Origin: Thalassolituus marinus
GTDB taxonomy: Bacteria; Pseudomonadota; Gammaproteobacteria; Pseudomonadales; Oceanobacteraceae
Reading direction: 5' to 3'
Assembly: GCF_020320395.1 (NCBI RefSeq)
Contig: NZ_JAEDAH010000041.1
Coordinates: 1-64,000 of the forward strand
Length of the DNA stretch: 64,000 bases
The notes beneath the pieces were generated by a model. It was not told the origin of the DNA. It did no database searches and was given only the letters and a program-made list of their open reading frames with translations. Shown piece after piece: positions 27,385-36,459 of the stretch. Both the position numbers and the translations under genes were made by a program. Numbering within the stretch: position 1 is the first letter of the stretch; each line of letters starts with the position of its first letter.

Positions 27385-28728
27385 ATGGAAGCCGTCGAAA
27401 GGTTTCTTAAAGAACACAACATCACAGAAGTAGAATCCACCCTGCCAGATCTGACAGGTAATGCCCGCGGCAAATTCTACCCAACCAAAAAATTCCTGGC
27501 CGAAAAAGGTGGCCGTCTGCCTGAAAGTGTTCTGGTGCAGACAGTAACCGGAGAATGGGCCGACAATCACTACGAGCTGGTCGATCCCAGCGATCGGGAT
27601 ATGCATCTGCGTCCGGACCCGGCGACCCTTCGCCTGGTACCCTGGACCGACGAACCAACCGCTCAGGTGATCAACGACTGCTATACCGCCGATGGCCTGC
27701 TGCATCCGCTGTCCAGCCGAACAGTTCTGCGGCGGGTATTGAATCTGTTTGAGAAAGAAGGGCTGAAGCCTGTGATTGCTCCGGAAATGGAGTTCTACCT
27801 GATTCAGAAAAATAACGATCCTGACTACGAACTGAAACCTGCGACCGGACGCTCCGGCCGTCAGGAGAGCGCGCGTCAGTCGTACAGTATTGATGCGGTG
27901 AACGAGTTCAATCCTTTTATCGATACGCTGTACAACTACTGCGAAGCTCAGGGATTGGATGTCGACACTCTGATCCACGAACAGGGAGCCGCGCAGATGG
28001 AAATCAACTTTCTGCACGGCGATCCGCTGAACCTCGCAGATCAGGTTTATTTCTTTAAACGTACACTGCGTGAAGCTGCGTTTAAGCACGGTATCTATGC
28101 CACCTTTATGGCTAAACCGATGCAGAATGAACCCGGCAGCGCCATGCATATTCACCAGAGTATTATCGACGTTAAGTCTGGTAAGAATATCTTTGCCAGC
28201 GAAGAAGGTAACTTCAGCGAGAAATTCCATAATTATCTTGGTGGACTGCAGAAATACATTCCAAGTGCGATCAGTTTTTTTGCACCAAATGTGAATTCCT
28301 ATCGTCGTTTTGCACCAGATAATGCCGCTCCCATCAATATGAAATGGGGAATCGATAATCGCACCGCAGGTTTGCGTATTCCTGAATCCGATCCGGCAGG
28401 CACCCGTATCGAAAACCGCTTCCCGGGATCAGACTGCAACCCATATCTGGCCATCGCTGCAAGCCTTGCCTGTGGCTACCTTGGTATTAAAAACAGCCTT
28501 CAACCGACAAAACCGACATACGATGCCGCTGCAGAAGACGGAGATACCGTAGAGTTGGCACGTACTTTGGAAGAAGGATTACGATTACTGGAAGACTGCC
28601 CTGAGCTGCGTGACATTATGGGTTCAGACTTTGTTGACGCTTATATTGGTGTTAAACGTGCAGAGTTTGAAACCTTCCATCGTGTTATCAGTTCCTGGGA
28701 GCGGGAATATCTTCTGCTGAACGTTTAA
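27385..28728 (+). CDS. puuA: Gamma-glutamylpolyamine synthetase, glutamine synthetase family (PuuA type, copy 1)
   Basis: Ligase of the GlnA fold that joins glutamate to putrescine or another amine using ATP. 447 residues, shorter than true GlnA. Family motifs are VIAPEMEFYLI (metal glutamate), EQGAAQMEINF, MAKPMQNEPGSAMHIHQS, and NRTAGLRIPESDPAGTRIENR with the catalytic arginines. No GlnA-type adenylylation motif was recognised. It is divergent from the puuB-like gene and 189 bp upstream of a PotF-like binding-protein gene, which fits uptake plus glutamylation of the same amine. Confidence 0.88.
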   Translation: MEAVERFLKEHNITEVESTLPDLTGNARGKFYPTKKFLAEKGGRLPESVLVQTVTGEWADNHYELVDPSDRDMHLRPDPATLRLVPWTDEPTAQVINDCYTADGLLHPLSSRTVLRRVLNLFEKEGLKPVIAPEMEFYLIQKNNDPDYELKPATGRSGRQESARQSYSIDAVNEFNPFIDTLYNYCEAQGLDVDTLIHEQGAAQMEINFLHGDPLNLADQVYFFKRTLREAAFKHGIYATFMAKPMQNEPGSAMHIHQSIIDVKSGKNIFASEEGNFSEKFHNYLGGLQKYIPSAISFFAPNVNSYRRFAPDNAAPINMKWGIDNRTAGLRIPESDPAGTRIENRFPGSDCNPYLAIAASLACGYLGIKNSLQPTKPTYDAAAEDGDTVELARTLEEGLRLLEDCPELRDIMGSDFVDAYIGVKRAEFETFHRVISSWEREYLLLNV

Positions 28729-28737
28729 AGAAGATTA

Positions 28738-28759
28738 TATGGGCCAGCGATGGCCCATA
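28738..28759 (+). terminator. Stem-loop after puuA copy 1
   Basis: Perfect 8 bp stem TATGGGCC/GGCCCATA with a 6-base loop, 10 bp after the puuA stop. No T-run follows, so it is probably an attenuator or mRNA-stability hairpin between puuA and the downstream binding-protein gene. Confidence 0.5.
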
Positions 28760-28917
28760 GTTGCCGTTAATATATCGGCCACCTGACGCTTTTCCAGCTG
28801 GATATCTACCTGTTGTTAGCAGAGAAAATGAATTCGGAGCAAGTCTGCTTCGTGCTCTTCTGTTGCCGCCAACAGACATAAGTTTTGATAACGAGAAAAC
28901 CCGATGAGGAAAGAGCA

Positions 28918-30039
28918 ATGAAAAAATCATGGACAAAACGTCTGACGTTTTCTGCTTCACTACTGGCACTTGGCGTCGCCGGCTATGCGCCAGCGGGGCA
29001 GGCTGAAGAAGAGTTAAAATTCTATAACTGGTCTGACTATATAGCCGAAGATACCGTTCCGGTATTCGAAGAAAAAACCGGTATTAAAGTTACCAACGAT
29101 GTTTTCGATAGCAACGAAGTGCTGGAAGCGAAACTGCTCGCAGGAAGCTCTGGTTATGATCTGGTAGTACCTACCGCCCACTTTATGGGCCGTCAGATTA
29201 AAGCAGGTGTATTCCAGCCTCTGGATATGTCTAAACTGCCAAACTACAAATATCTCGATAAAGATCTGATGTCTTTCCTCGCTGCCGTTGATCCGGGTAA
29301 CAAATACGGCGTACCTTATCTTTGGGGAACCACGGGTATCGGTTACAACGTGGAAATGGTTAAGAAGGTTCTGGGAGAAGACGCTCCGGTAAACAGCTGG
29401 GATCTGGTATTCAAACCTGAAAACCTGAAAAAACTGGCCGAGTGCGGTGTTAACTTCCTCGATTCTGCCGACGAAATCTACCCACTGATTATGCACTACG
29501 TTGGCATTGACCCTAACAGTGACAAAGTAGCGGACTACAAGTCTGATTCAAAAGCAGCTGCTCTGTTAAAAGAACTGCGTCCATTCATTACCCAGTTCCA
29601 CTCTTCACAGTACATTAACGGCCTGGCGAATGGTGATATCTGTGTCGCAGTTGGCTGGTCAGGCGATGTACTGATGGCTCAGGACCGTGCAGCAGAAGCT
29701 GAAAACGGCATTGAAATTGAATACGTTATTCCGGAAGAAGGTACTCAGATCTGGTTCGACATGCTGGCGATTCCAGCGGATGCGAAGAATGTTGATGCCG
29801 CTCATACCTTCATCAACTACCTGCTTGAACCTAAAGTCATCGCAGATGTTTCCAACTATGTTGCTTACGCCAACCCAAACCCGGCATCAGCTGAGTTCCA
29901 GGATGAGGAAGTAACCAATAACCCTGGTGTATACCCAAGCGATGAAGTGAAAAAGCGTCTGTTCCCAAGCAAACTGCGTGGTCAGAAAATCGACCGTGTA
30001 ATGACCCGTATGTGGACAGATGTAAAAACCGGGCGTTAA
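28918..30039 (+). CDS. potF: Polyamine ABC transporter substrate-binding protein (PotF-like, copy 2)
   Basis: 373 residues from the ATG at 28918 (GAGGA upstream), with a signal peptide ending near GQAEE. It keeps KFYNWSDYIAEDTVPVFEE, VFDSNEVLEAKLLAG and LWGTTGIGYN, all close to copy 1. It stands alone without a transporter downstream on its strand; the second potGHI operon converges on it from the right. It may deliver ligand to that transporter, which lacks its own binding-protein gene. Confidence 0.92.
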   Translation: MKKSWTKRLTFSASLLALGVAGYAPAGQAEEELKFYNWSDYIAEDTVPVFEEKTGIKVTNDVFDSNEVLEAKLLAGSSGYDLVVPTAHFMGRQIKAGVFQPLDMSKLPNYKYLDKDLMSFLAAVDPGNKYGVPYLWGTTGIGYNVEMVKKVLGEDAPVNSWDLVFKPENLKKLAECGVNFLDSADEIYPLIMHYVGIDPNSDKVADYKSDSKAAALLKELRPFITQFHSSQYINGLANGDICVAVGWSGDVLMAQDRAAEAENGIEIEYVIPEEGTQIWFDMLAIPADAKNVDAAHTFINYLLEPKVIADVSNYVAYANPNPASAEFQDEEVTNNPGVYPSDEVKKRLFPSKLRGQKIDRVMTRMWTDVKTGR

Positions 30040-30062
30040 TTCAGCACGGTTAATCCGCTTTT

Positions 30063-30091
30063 AAGCCCGGCACAGTGCCGGGCTTTTTTTT
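30063..30091 (+). terminator. Rho-independent terminator of potF copy 2
   Basis: Perfect stem AAGCCCGGCAC/GTGCCGGGCTT followed by eight Ts, 24 bp after the potF stop. Confidence 0.93.
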
Positions 30092-30099
30092 CATTTGAA

Positions 30100-30127
30100 G
30101 TCGGACGTCGGACGTCGGACGTCGGGC
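30100..30127. repeat. Heptanucleotide tandem repeat (GTCGGAC)
   Basis: Three exact copies of GTCGGAC and one GTCGGGC in a row, between two convergent terminators. Four units of 7 bp are too few and too short to be a CRISPR array. It could be a slippage-prone microsatellite or the remnant of a small dispersed repeat. Confidence 0.85.
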
Positions 30128-30145
30128 TTCGTATACCCCAGCCAC

Positions 30146-30180
30146 AAAAAAGCCAGTGTCTGCTAAGCAGTACACTGGCT
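30146..30180 (-). terminator. Rho-independent terminator of the second pot operon
   Basis: Minus strand: stem AGCCAGTGT/ACACTGGCT, extended inward by CTGC/GCAG, followed by a T-run. It lies 21 bp beyond the stop of the amidotransferase gene, the last gene of that operon. Confidence 0.9.
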
Positions 30181-30200
30181 CGTTTATATCAATACCAGAC

Positions 30201-30926
30201 TCAGAGTTCGCCTTGCAGGCAAGCCGCCATCCAGCCGCCGATAAGGTCACTATCGGGCAACGGGCTATCACTGCTAACGGTGGTAAGTGCCTGATCGGTT
30301 AATTGCTCGGGCAATACCGAACCTTTACGCGATTGCAGCAGTGCCTGTTCGAATTCCTGACTGAATTCCGGATGTGCCTGCACTGTCAGAATACGATTGC
30401 CATAACGCAGACCAGCAAAACGGCAGAAATCGGAACTGGCGAATACTTCAGCCTGTTCCGGTTTTACCGTCACCTGATCCTGATGAATGGCATTCAGGCA
30501 AAAGCTGGCTGGTGCAACATGTGCAGTTTTGGTTAAAGGGCTCTGTACAATCTGATAATCCTGCAGACCCAGTCCCCAACCACCGCTGTATTTTTCCACC
30601 TTACCGCCCAGCGCCTGAGCAATAATCTGATGGCCAAAGCAAATGCCGATCAGGGGTTTTTCCGCGTCGTTCAGTGCGCGGATAAAACCCTGCAGTTCCA
30701 GCATCCAGGGCTGATCTTCGTACACACTGAATTTTGACCCGGTAATCCCCCAACCATCACACTCGTCGATGCTCTGCGGGAAATTTCCGTCGCGCACGTC
30801 GTAAACCTGATAACTGAAGTCACTGCCACTGCGATCAAGCAGGCCCATCATCATACCGGCGTATGTATCGTACTGCGCTGTCAGCTCTTCCGGTGTGGTA
30901 CCGGCGGCCAGAATACCTATTTTCAT
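30201..30926 (-). CDS. Class I glutamine amidotransferase-like hydrolase, possible gamma-glutamyl-GABA hydrolase
   Basis: 241 residues from the ATG at 30926 (AGGA upstream). It is a free-standing GATase-1 domain with nucleophile cysteine in IGICFGHQIIAQALGG and the His-Glu pair in VQAHPEFSQE. GMP-synthase-like amidotransferases of this kind occur in Pseudomonas polyamine breakdown (PauD-type), where they release GABA from gamma-glutamyl-GABA. Being the last gene of the second potGHI operon supports such a role. The classical PuuD is a different, C26-type sequence, so the substrate is inferred. Confidence 0.75.
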   Translation of the reverse strand: MKIGILAAGTTPEELTAQYDTYAGMMMGLLDRSGSDFSYQVYDVRDGNFPQSIDECDGWGITGSKFSVYEDQPWMLELQGFIRALNDAEKPLIGICFGHQIIAQALGGKVEKYSGGWGLGLQDYQIVQSPLTKTAHVAPASFCLNAIHQDQVTVKPEQAEVFASSDFCRFAGLRYGNRILTVQAHPEFSQEFEQALLQSRKGSVLPEQLTDQALTTVSSDSPLPDSDLIGGWMAACLQGEL

Positions 30927-30962
30927 TGTCTGTCCTGAGGCAGGCACTGCCTGCCATTGCAC

Positions 30963-31775
30963 TTATTCTTCGACGCGGGATTTTTCTGTGCGACGTAATT
31001 GCAGCATAGCGACAACCACGCCAACTGCCACCACGGCAATCATCAACGTTGCCAGCGCATTAATTTCCGGCGTAATACCCAGACGTACTTTCGAGAAGAT
31101 CACCATCGGTAATGTACTGTCTCCGGGGCCTGCGACAAAGCTGGCGATAACCAGATCATCCAGTGACAGAGTGAACGACAGTAACCAGCCGGAAATAATG
31201 GCCGGCGCGATCAGTGGCAGGGTCACCAGAAAAAACAGTGTCGACGGCTTCGCGCCAAGGTCCATCGCTGCTTCTTCAAGTGATTCGTCCATATCACTCA
31301 AACGTGATTGTACGATCACCGCCACGTAAGCCATGCAGAAGGTGGTGTGGGCAATAATAATGGTCAGTGTGCCACGCCCTGCTGGCCAGCCAAACATACT
31401 TTCCATGGCAACAAACAGCAGCAGCAGTGAAAGACCTGTGATCACCTCCGGCATTACCAGCGGCGCTGAAATCCAACCCGACAGCAGCATCTTGCCACGA
31501 AATCGGCCCATACGGGTCAGAGCAAAGCCAGCCATCGTACCAAGCACAACCGCCAGACAGGCACTGATAAAGGCAATTTTGATACTGAGCATGGCAGCGT
31601 CCATGATCTGGTCATTTTTGAACAGTTCGACGTACCACTGCCACGACCAGCCACCCCAGACGGTGACCAGTTTGGATTTATTAAAGCTGTAAATAATCAG
31701 TGAGATAATCGGGATATAGAGAAAGATAAATCCCAGCGTCGCACTGATATTGAGAAAATAAGAACGTCTTTGCAT
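30963..31775 (-). CDS. potI: Polyamine ABC transporter permease (PotI-like, copy 2)
   Basis: 270 residues, six predicted helices, with IFLYIPIISLIIYSFNKSKL, SAPLVMPEVITGLSLLLLF and the coupling motif EAAMDLGAKPSTLFFLVTLP. It is clearly paralogous to the permease at 20.1 kb. Its ATG overlaps the stop of the upstream potH copy by 1 bp, and the amidotransferase gene follows after 36 bp. Confidence 0.95.
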   Translation of the reverse strand: MQRRSYFLNISATLGFIFLYIPIISLIIYSFNKSKLVTVWGGWSWQWYVELFKNDQIMDAAMLSIKIAFISACLAVVLGTMAGFALTRMGRFRGKMLLSGWISAPLVMPEVITGLSLLLLFVAMESMFGWPAGRGTLTIIIAHTTFCMAYVAVIVQSRLSDMDESLEEAAMDLGAKPSTLFFLVTLPLIAPAIISGWLLSFTLSLDDLVIASFVAGPGDSTLPMVIFSKVRLGITPEINALATLMIAVVAVGVVVAMLQLRRTEKSRVEE

Positions 31776-32734
31776 CAGATGGACTCCTTATTTCCGACCC
31801 GGTTGCGCAGGAACATAATCGGCAGTACCAGTACCACCAGCATAACGATGGCTACCGCCGATGCCATAGGCCAGTTACGGTTGAGTGAGAACTCATCCCA
31901 CAGTACCCGACCAATCATCAGAGTATCCGATCCACCCAGCAACGCCGGAATTACGTATTCGCCAACCACAGGAATAAATACCAGCAGACAACCCGCGACA
32001 ATACCGGGCATAGCCAGCGGTACGGTTACCAGAAAGAAGCTCTGAATCGGATGGCAGCCAAGATCTTCAGCGGCTTCGATCAGAGTCAGATCCATTTTTT
32101 CCAGCACCGCGTATAACGGCAGAATCATGAACGGCAGATAGGTGTAGACAATACCGACATACACAGCAAAATCGGTTTGCAGCATACGTACCGGCTCGTC
32201 AATCATGCCCAGCGCCATCAGCATATCGTTTACCACGCCATTCTTTTTCAGCAACGCCATCCACGCATAAACGCGCAACAGGAAGGATGTCCAGAACGGC
32301 AGTATCACCAGCGACAGCAGAATCAGACGCTTACTGCCCTGACTACGGGCAATCAGATACGCCATCGGAAAGCCGACAATCAGGGTAATAATGGTGGAAA
32401 TCGCCGCGATTTTTATCGAGCTGAGATAGGCATCGAGGTAGAAACTGTCTTCAATCAGATAGGCGTAATTACCCAGATACAGGGTCAGCGTGGCGTAGGC
32501 TTCGTCAGCATCCCAGGTAAACAGCGAGGTATAGGGTGGGATGGCAATATCCGATTCTGAAAAGGAGATTTTGAACACCACAAGAAACGGAATAAAAAAG
32601 AAAACGGCCAACCAGAAGAAGGGGATGGAAATTACCGCTTTGCGTCCGGGGTTAAAGGCAGCAAAGCGATTAAACGTCAGATTTCGTCGGGCCAGTATGC
32701 GCCCGACCAGAGCATAGCCAGGTAGTTTACTCAT
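31775..32734 (-). CDS. potH: Polyamine ABC transporter permease (PotH-like, copy 2)
   Basis: 319 residues from the ATG at 32734, which overlaps the potG stop by 4 bp. Six main helices, with VILPFWTSFLLRVYAWMALL and the coupling motif EAAEDLGCHPIQSFFLVTVP. A longer reading from 32767 would run into potG. It is a paralog of the permease at 19.1 kb. Confidence 0.95.
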   Translation of the reverse strand: MSKLPGYALVGRILARRNLTFNRFAAFNPGRKAVISIPFFWLAVFFFIPFLVVFKISFSESDIAIPPYTSLFTWDADEAYATLTLYLGNYAYLIEDSFYLDAYLSSIKIAAISTIITLIVGFPMAYLIARSQGSKRLILLSLVILPFWTSFLLRVYAWMALLKKNGVVNDMLMALGMIDEPVRMLQTDFAVYVGIVYTYLPFMILPLYAVLEKMDLTLIEAAEDLGCHPIQSFFLVTVPLAMPGIVAGCLLVFIPVVGEYVIPALLGGSDTLMIGRVLWDEFSLNRNWPMASAVAIVMLVVLVLPIMFLRNRVGNKESI

Positions 32735-33900
32735 ACGGTCAGTACCACGCTGCTGTCGATGTCCCAATGCAGGTATACGCGATCTTCCCAGGTAAAACGC
32801 GCACCCATGTCACGGGCAAAGTTCGGTTGCGTAACCCGGATCTCTTTACCGCTGTTAAGTCGCACCCGGAAGACCGACAGACTGCCCATGTATGCGATAT
32901 CCTCAATCACGCCCTGCATACAGTTTTCTGTTTGCTCCGGAGCGTGATGGCTGATCTGAATTTTTTCCGGGCGTAACGCTACATGAACGGTCTGATTTGG
33001 TGCACAGCTGATGCCGTGATTCACATGCAGAATACAACCGGCGTCGGCCGACTGAATTTTCACCTCATCGGCTTCATCGACAATCACCTGACCTTCGAGC
33101 AGATTCACCGAACCAATAAATTGCGCGACATAACGACTGCCAGGGTATTCGTAAATGTCATGTGGCTCACCCACCTGAACCACTTCACCGTTGTTCATCA
33201 CACCAATACGGGTCGCCAGCGTCATGGCTTCTTCCTGATCGTGGGTTACCACGATAAAGGTCACGCCCAGCTCATCCTGAATATTCATCAGCTCAAACTG
33301 AGTTTCTTCCCGCAGCTTTTTATCCAGCGCCCCCAGCGGCTCATCCAGCAACAGCAATTTCGGGCGCTTCACCAGTGAACGGGCCAGAGCCACACGCTGA
33401 CGCTGCCCACCGGACAACTGATGCGGCTTACGCCTGGCCAGATGCCCCATCTGCACCATATCGAGAATATCCTTCACTCTGCGCTTCACATCGGCTTCTG
33501 CCATGCCTTCGCGACGCAGACCGAAGCCTACGTTGTTTTCCACTGTCAGATGTGGGAACAGCGCGTAGGACTGGAACATCATGTTTACCGGTCGATTCCA
33601 CGGCGGAATACCGGCCATATCGACACCATCAATCAGGATGCGGCCTGAGGTTGGCTGTTCGAAACCGGCGAGCATGCGCAACAGCGTACTCTTGCCCGAA
33701 CCGGAACCACCCAGCAGGCAGAACAATTCGCGCTTGTAGATATTCAGACTGATGTTATCCACCGCAGTGAAGTCATCAAATTTCTTGGTAATGCCATCAA
33801 ACACCACAAAGGGTGTTGCATCCGGGTCGCGCCACAGCTCCGGAGCAGGTTTGGTCAGAGGGTTGTAGTTCGGCCGGGATGCCTTATCAGATGCTGTCAT
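32731..33900 (-). CDS. potG: Polyamine ABC transporter ATP-binding protein (PotG-like, copy 2)
   Basis: 389 residues. Walker A GGSGSGKSTL, Q-loop NMMFQSYALFPHLT, signature LSGGQRQR, Walker B LLLDEPLGALD, switch VTHDQEEAM and a TOBE tail ending in WDIDSSVVLTV, very like the end of E. coli PotG. First gene of a potG-potH-potI-amidotransferase operon that lacks its own binding protein. A small palindrome CGGGT/ACCCG (33921-33933) lies about 20 bp before the ATG. Confidence 0.95.
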   Translation of the reverse strand: MTASDKASRPNYNPLTKPAPELWRDPDATPFVVFDGITKKFDDFTAVDNISLNIYKRELFCLLGGSGSGKSTLLRMLAGFEQPTSGRILIDGVDMAGIPPWNRPVNMMFQSYALFPHLTVENNVGFGLRREGMAEADVKRRVKDILDMVQMGHLARRKPHQLSGGQRQRVALARSLVKRPKLLLLDEPLGALDKKLREETQFELMNIQDELGVTFIVVTHDQEEAMTLATRIGVMNNGEVVQVGEPHDIYEYPGSRYVAQFIGSVNLLEGQVIVDEADEVKIQSADAGCILHVNHGISCAPNQTVHVALRPEKIQISHHAPEQTENCMQGVIEDIAYMGSLSVFRVRLNSGKEIRVTQPNFARDMGARFTWEDRVYLHWDIDSSVVLTV

Positions 33901-34249
33901 ACGCTTGCTGCCAAAAAGTGCGGGTAAAACCCGGTGTATTCTGTGCGCCTGTCGATGGTGCCGACTGCGCCTGTTATGAATTCTTCAGCAAAGGCTGTTC
34001 CACCCTGCAGAGAACTTATGATCGCTGAGGTTACGCTAAGAAAAACGGTCGATCTTTCCCATACCCCCCGGAGGGTAGGCACTTCAGGTCAGTAACAACT
34101 GAGCAACAGAAAGTCAGGTAAGTACCCGTGAGAGCCACGAAAAACGTGGCCTGCAGTGAGGCAGAGCGGAGTAACAGAGGCAGAAAAAAGAAAGCCCGGA
34201 ATTTCTCCGGGCTGACAAAGCGGTCATTGTAAAAGGCGCTCAATAGTCC
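33901..34249. promoter_or_regulatory. 349 bp gap: promoter/leader of the second pot operon and terminator of puuA copy 2
   Basis: No protein gene was found. It holds the palindrome CGGGT/ACCCG at 33921-33933, a hairpin GCCACG/CGTGGC with an A5 loop at 34134-34150, and the minus-strand terminator at 34184-34213. The pot operon promoter should be between about 33.92 and 34.18 kb, but no convincing -35/-10 pair stands out. Confidence 0.5.
34184..34213 (-). terminator. Rho-independent terminator of puuA copy 2
   Basis: Minus strand: stem AGCCCGGA/TCCGGGCT with a 5-base loop, followed by TTCTTTTTT. It is 37 bp after the stop of the glutamine-synthetase-like gene. Confidence 0.9.
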
Positions 34250-35575
34250 TTACAAAAGACCCAGGTAAGACTCGTATTCAATATCTGAAATACGCTTGAA
34301 GAGTATCTTCATTTCATGGCGTTTGACTGCGCACAGCACGTCGACAAACTCGTCGCCCAGATACTGGCGCAACGGCTTACTCAGATCGAGCAGATCGATA
34401 GCATCATCCCAGTTCCATGGCAGGCGACTGTTTTCATTGCATACCGTGTAGGCGTCACCTTCCGTCGGTGCTGGCGCCTGCATGAAGTTTTCCATGCCAT
34501 ACAAAGCACCGGCCAGCACACCGGCCAGCACCAGATACGGGTTAGCATCGGCACCGGACACGCGGTGCTCTACGCGACGCGCTTCCGGCTCGCTTTCCGG
34601 CACCCGTACCGCAGCAGTGCGGTTCTCATAACCCCAGCAAGCGTACACAGGGGCGTGAGAGCCATCCTGGAAGCGATGGTAGGAGTTCAGGTGCGGGGCG
34701 AACAACAACATGCTTTCCGGCATCAGCTTCAGCATCCCGGCAATGGCCTGCTGTAGCATGATGGTGCCTTCGTCACCGCCGTTGTCGAACAGGTTATTAC
34801 CATCCTTATCGACCATGCTGAAATGCACGTGGAAACCGTTACCTGAGTGCTCGGCGTAAGGCTTAGCCATAAAGGTCGCGGTGTAGTTGTACTTACGGGC
34901 AATGCCTTTCAGCATGCGCTTGAACCACACCGCCTGATCAGCCGCATTCAGTGGATCGGACACGTGCTTGAGGTTAATTTCAAACTGACCCGGGCCCAGT
35001 TCAGAAATGATGGTGTCAGCCAGTACCCCCTGCTCTTCACAGCAAGCGCGCACAGCAGCAAAGAAGGATTCCAGACCGTCCACGTCTTCAATCGAGTAGG
35101 CATCCTTGGTATTCAGGCGGCGACCATGGCCGCGATCCAGTACCGGCGGACGCGGGCGCTGAACTTCTTCGGAATCACCATCCATCAGATAGAATTCCAG
35201 CTCGGTCGCCATCACCGGATACCAGCCATGGGCATGATATTTTTCCAGAATGCTCTTCAGCACCTGACGCGGATCCGCACCAAAAGGTGAGCCATCGGGG
35301 TTGCTCATCATCGCATGCAACTGATGACGCGGTAATTCGGCCCAGGGAACGCGCACCGGGGCATCCTGAATCGGCATACAAATGCCATCATTGTCACCCG
35401 TTTCGAACACCAGGCCATTGTCGGCAACGTCGTCGCCCCAGAAATCCAGACCGACCACTGAGCGAGGCAATTTAATCCCTTCTTCCATGGTCTTTTCTAA
35501 AGAGCTGCCCAGCAGGCGCTTACCTCGCAGGTTGCCGTTCAGATCAACAATAAACAAATCAAAATCGTTATCCAT
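34250..35575 (-). CDS. puuA: Gamma-glutamylpolyamine synthetase, glutamine synthetase family (PuuA type, copy 2)
   Basis: 441 residues from the ATG at 35575. It has the fold markers VMATELEFYLMDG, ISELGPGQFEINL, MAKPYAEHSGNGFHVHFS and NRTAAVRVPESEPEARRVEHR. It is well diverged from copy 1 (for example GNGFHVHFS against GSAMHIHQS), so it likely prefers a different amine. Between it and the divergent gntR gene lies a perfect TTGTGATCACAA, which also occurs twice before spuC, so the two genes are probably co-regulated. An in-frame TTG at 35611 is a less likely start. Confidence 0.87.
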   Translation of the reverse strand: MDNDFDLFIVDLNGNLRGKRLLGSSLEKTMEEGIKLPRSVVGLDFWGDDVADNGLVFETGDNDGICMPIQDAPVRVPWAELPRHQLHAMMSNPDGSPFGADPRQVLKSILEKYHAHGWYPVMATELEFYLMDGDSEEVQRPRPPVLDRGHGRRLNTKDAYSIEDVDGLESFFAAVRACCEEQGVLADTIISELGPGQFEINLKHVSDPLNAADQAVWFKRMLKGIARKYNYTATFMAKPYAEHSGNGFHVHFSMVDKDGNNLFDNGGDEGTIMLQQAIAGMLKLMPESMLLFAPHLNSYHRFQDGSHAPVYACWGYENRTAAVRVPESEPEARRVEHRVSGADANPYLVLAGVLAGALYGMENFMQAPAPTEGDAYTVCNENSRLPWNWDDAIDLLDLSKPLRQYLGDEFVDVLCAVKRHEMKILFKRISDIEYESYLGLL

Positions 35576-35690
35576 TGGAGCACCAGATAGGGCCGTGTTT
35601 ACACATTTCAAACCGGCCTGTTAATTCTTAAAAACCCCTCAGGAAAGCGCTGAGAGTGGTATGACATACCCTGTTCGCTATATCTTTCGA

Positions 35691-35702
35691 TTGTGATCAC
35701 AA
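35691..35702. promoter_or_regulatory. GntR/FadR-type operator between puuA copy 2 and gntR
   Basis: Perfect 12 bp palindrome TTGTGATCACAA. It matches the tnGTnnnACna layout of FadR-subfamily GntR operators and lies 49 bp before the gntR ATG. The ten-base core TGTGATCACA recurs twice at 38657-38680 upstream of spuC. Confidence 0.78.
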
Positions 35703-35751
35703 ATATGATGGATCGCAATCCTGTTTAAACCTTTATGACGAAACCCGGGAT

Positions 35752-36447
35752 ATGGATAAGTATTCGCCCATTACCATCACACTAGACCAACGTTCCGATG
35801 CTGTAACTATCACTCAGTGGGTGTACAGCACATTACGCCGTGCAGTGATGCTTGGACAGATCCCTCCGGGCCGTGCATTAACCATTCGCGAGCTGGCGGC
35901 TTTACTGGACGTTTCGCCCATGCCGATACGCGAAGCCCTGCGTCAGTTGTCTGCGGAGGGTGCTCTGGAAATCAAAGGCAACCGCCGGGTTATGGTGCCG
36001 GATATGACACCGGTTAAATTCAGTGAGCTGGTCGACGCCCGCATCGCGCTGGAACCCGCTGCGGCGGCTAAAGCCCTGCCCTATATCAACAGTGAGCGGG
36101 TTGCGCTTCTGCGCAGCCTGGACGCCCGTATCGACGAAGCAGAGGCCGCTGGCGATGCCGAGGCCGTTACTCACTGGAACCAGGAATTTCATCGGGCAAT
36201 TTATACATCTAACCCACATCAGGTGACCTTGCCATTGATCGAAAGTCTGTGGTTACAGCTGGCGCCCTTTATGCGCCGCTCCGCCGAAAGTCTTGATGAG
36301 TACTACCAGATCGACCGCCATCAGGAAGCACTGGAAGCCATTCTGCGCAACGATCCTGCCGCGTTACAGCTGGCCATCGCTGCCGATATTCGTGATGGCT
36401 GTGCCTTCGCTCAGACGCCAGCCAAACTGCAGAAATTGTTACGCTGA
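35752..36447 (+). CDS. GntR family (FadR subfamily, FCD domain) transcriptional regulator
   Basis: 231 residues: N-terminal winged helix with TIRELAALLDVSPMPIREAL, then an FCD ligand domain with the metal-site pattern of HWNQEFHRAIY and the later histidine in YQIDRHQEALEAI. Such regulators usually bind a carboxylate and repress nearby genes. The perfect palindrome 49 bp upstream and two cores before spuC make this the best candidate for control of puuA copy 2 and spuC (inference). Confidence 0.92.
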   Translation: MDKYSPITITLDQRSDAVTITQWVYSTLRRAVMLGQIPPGRALTIRELAALLDVSPMPIREALRQLSAEGALEIKGNRRVMVPDMTPVKFSELVDARIALEPAAAAKALPYINSERVALLRSLDARIDEAEAAGDAEAVTHWNQEFHRAIYTSNPHQVTLPLIESLWLQLAPFMRRSAESLDEYYQIDRHQEALEAILRNDPAALQLAIAADIRDGCAFAQTPAKLQKLLR

Positions 36448-36459
36448 CCAACGTTAAGG

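Noticed and set aside
27295-28230. 311-codon minus-strand frame over puuA copy 1
   Set aside because: Shadow of the ligase gene, also covering its promoter; no start signal and no domain.
30100-30127. CRISPR array
   Set aside because: Units are 7 bp without spacers and no cas gene is present.
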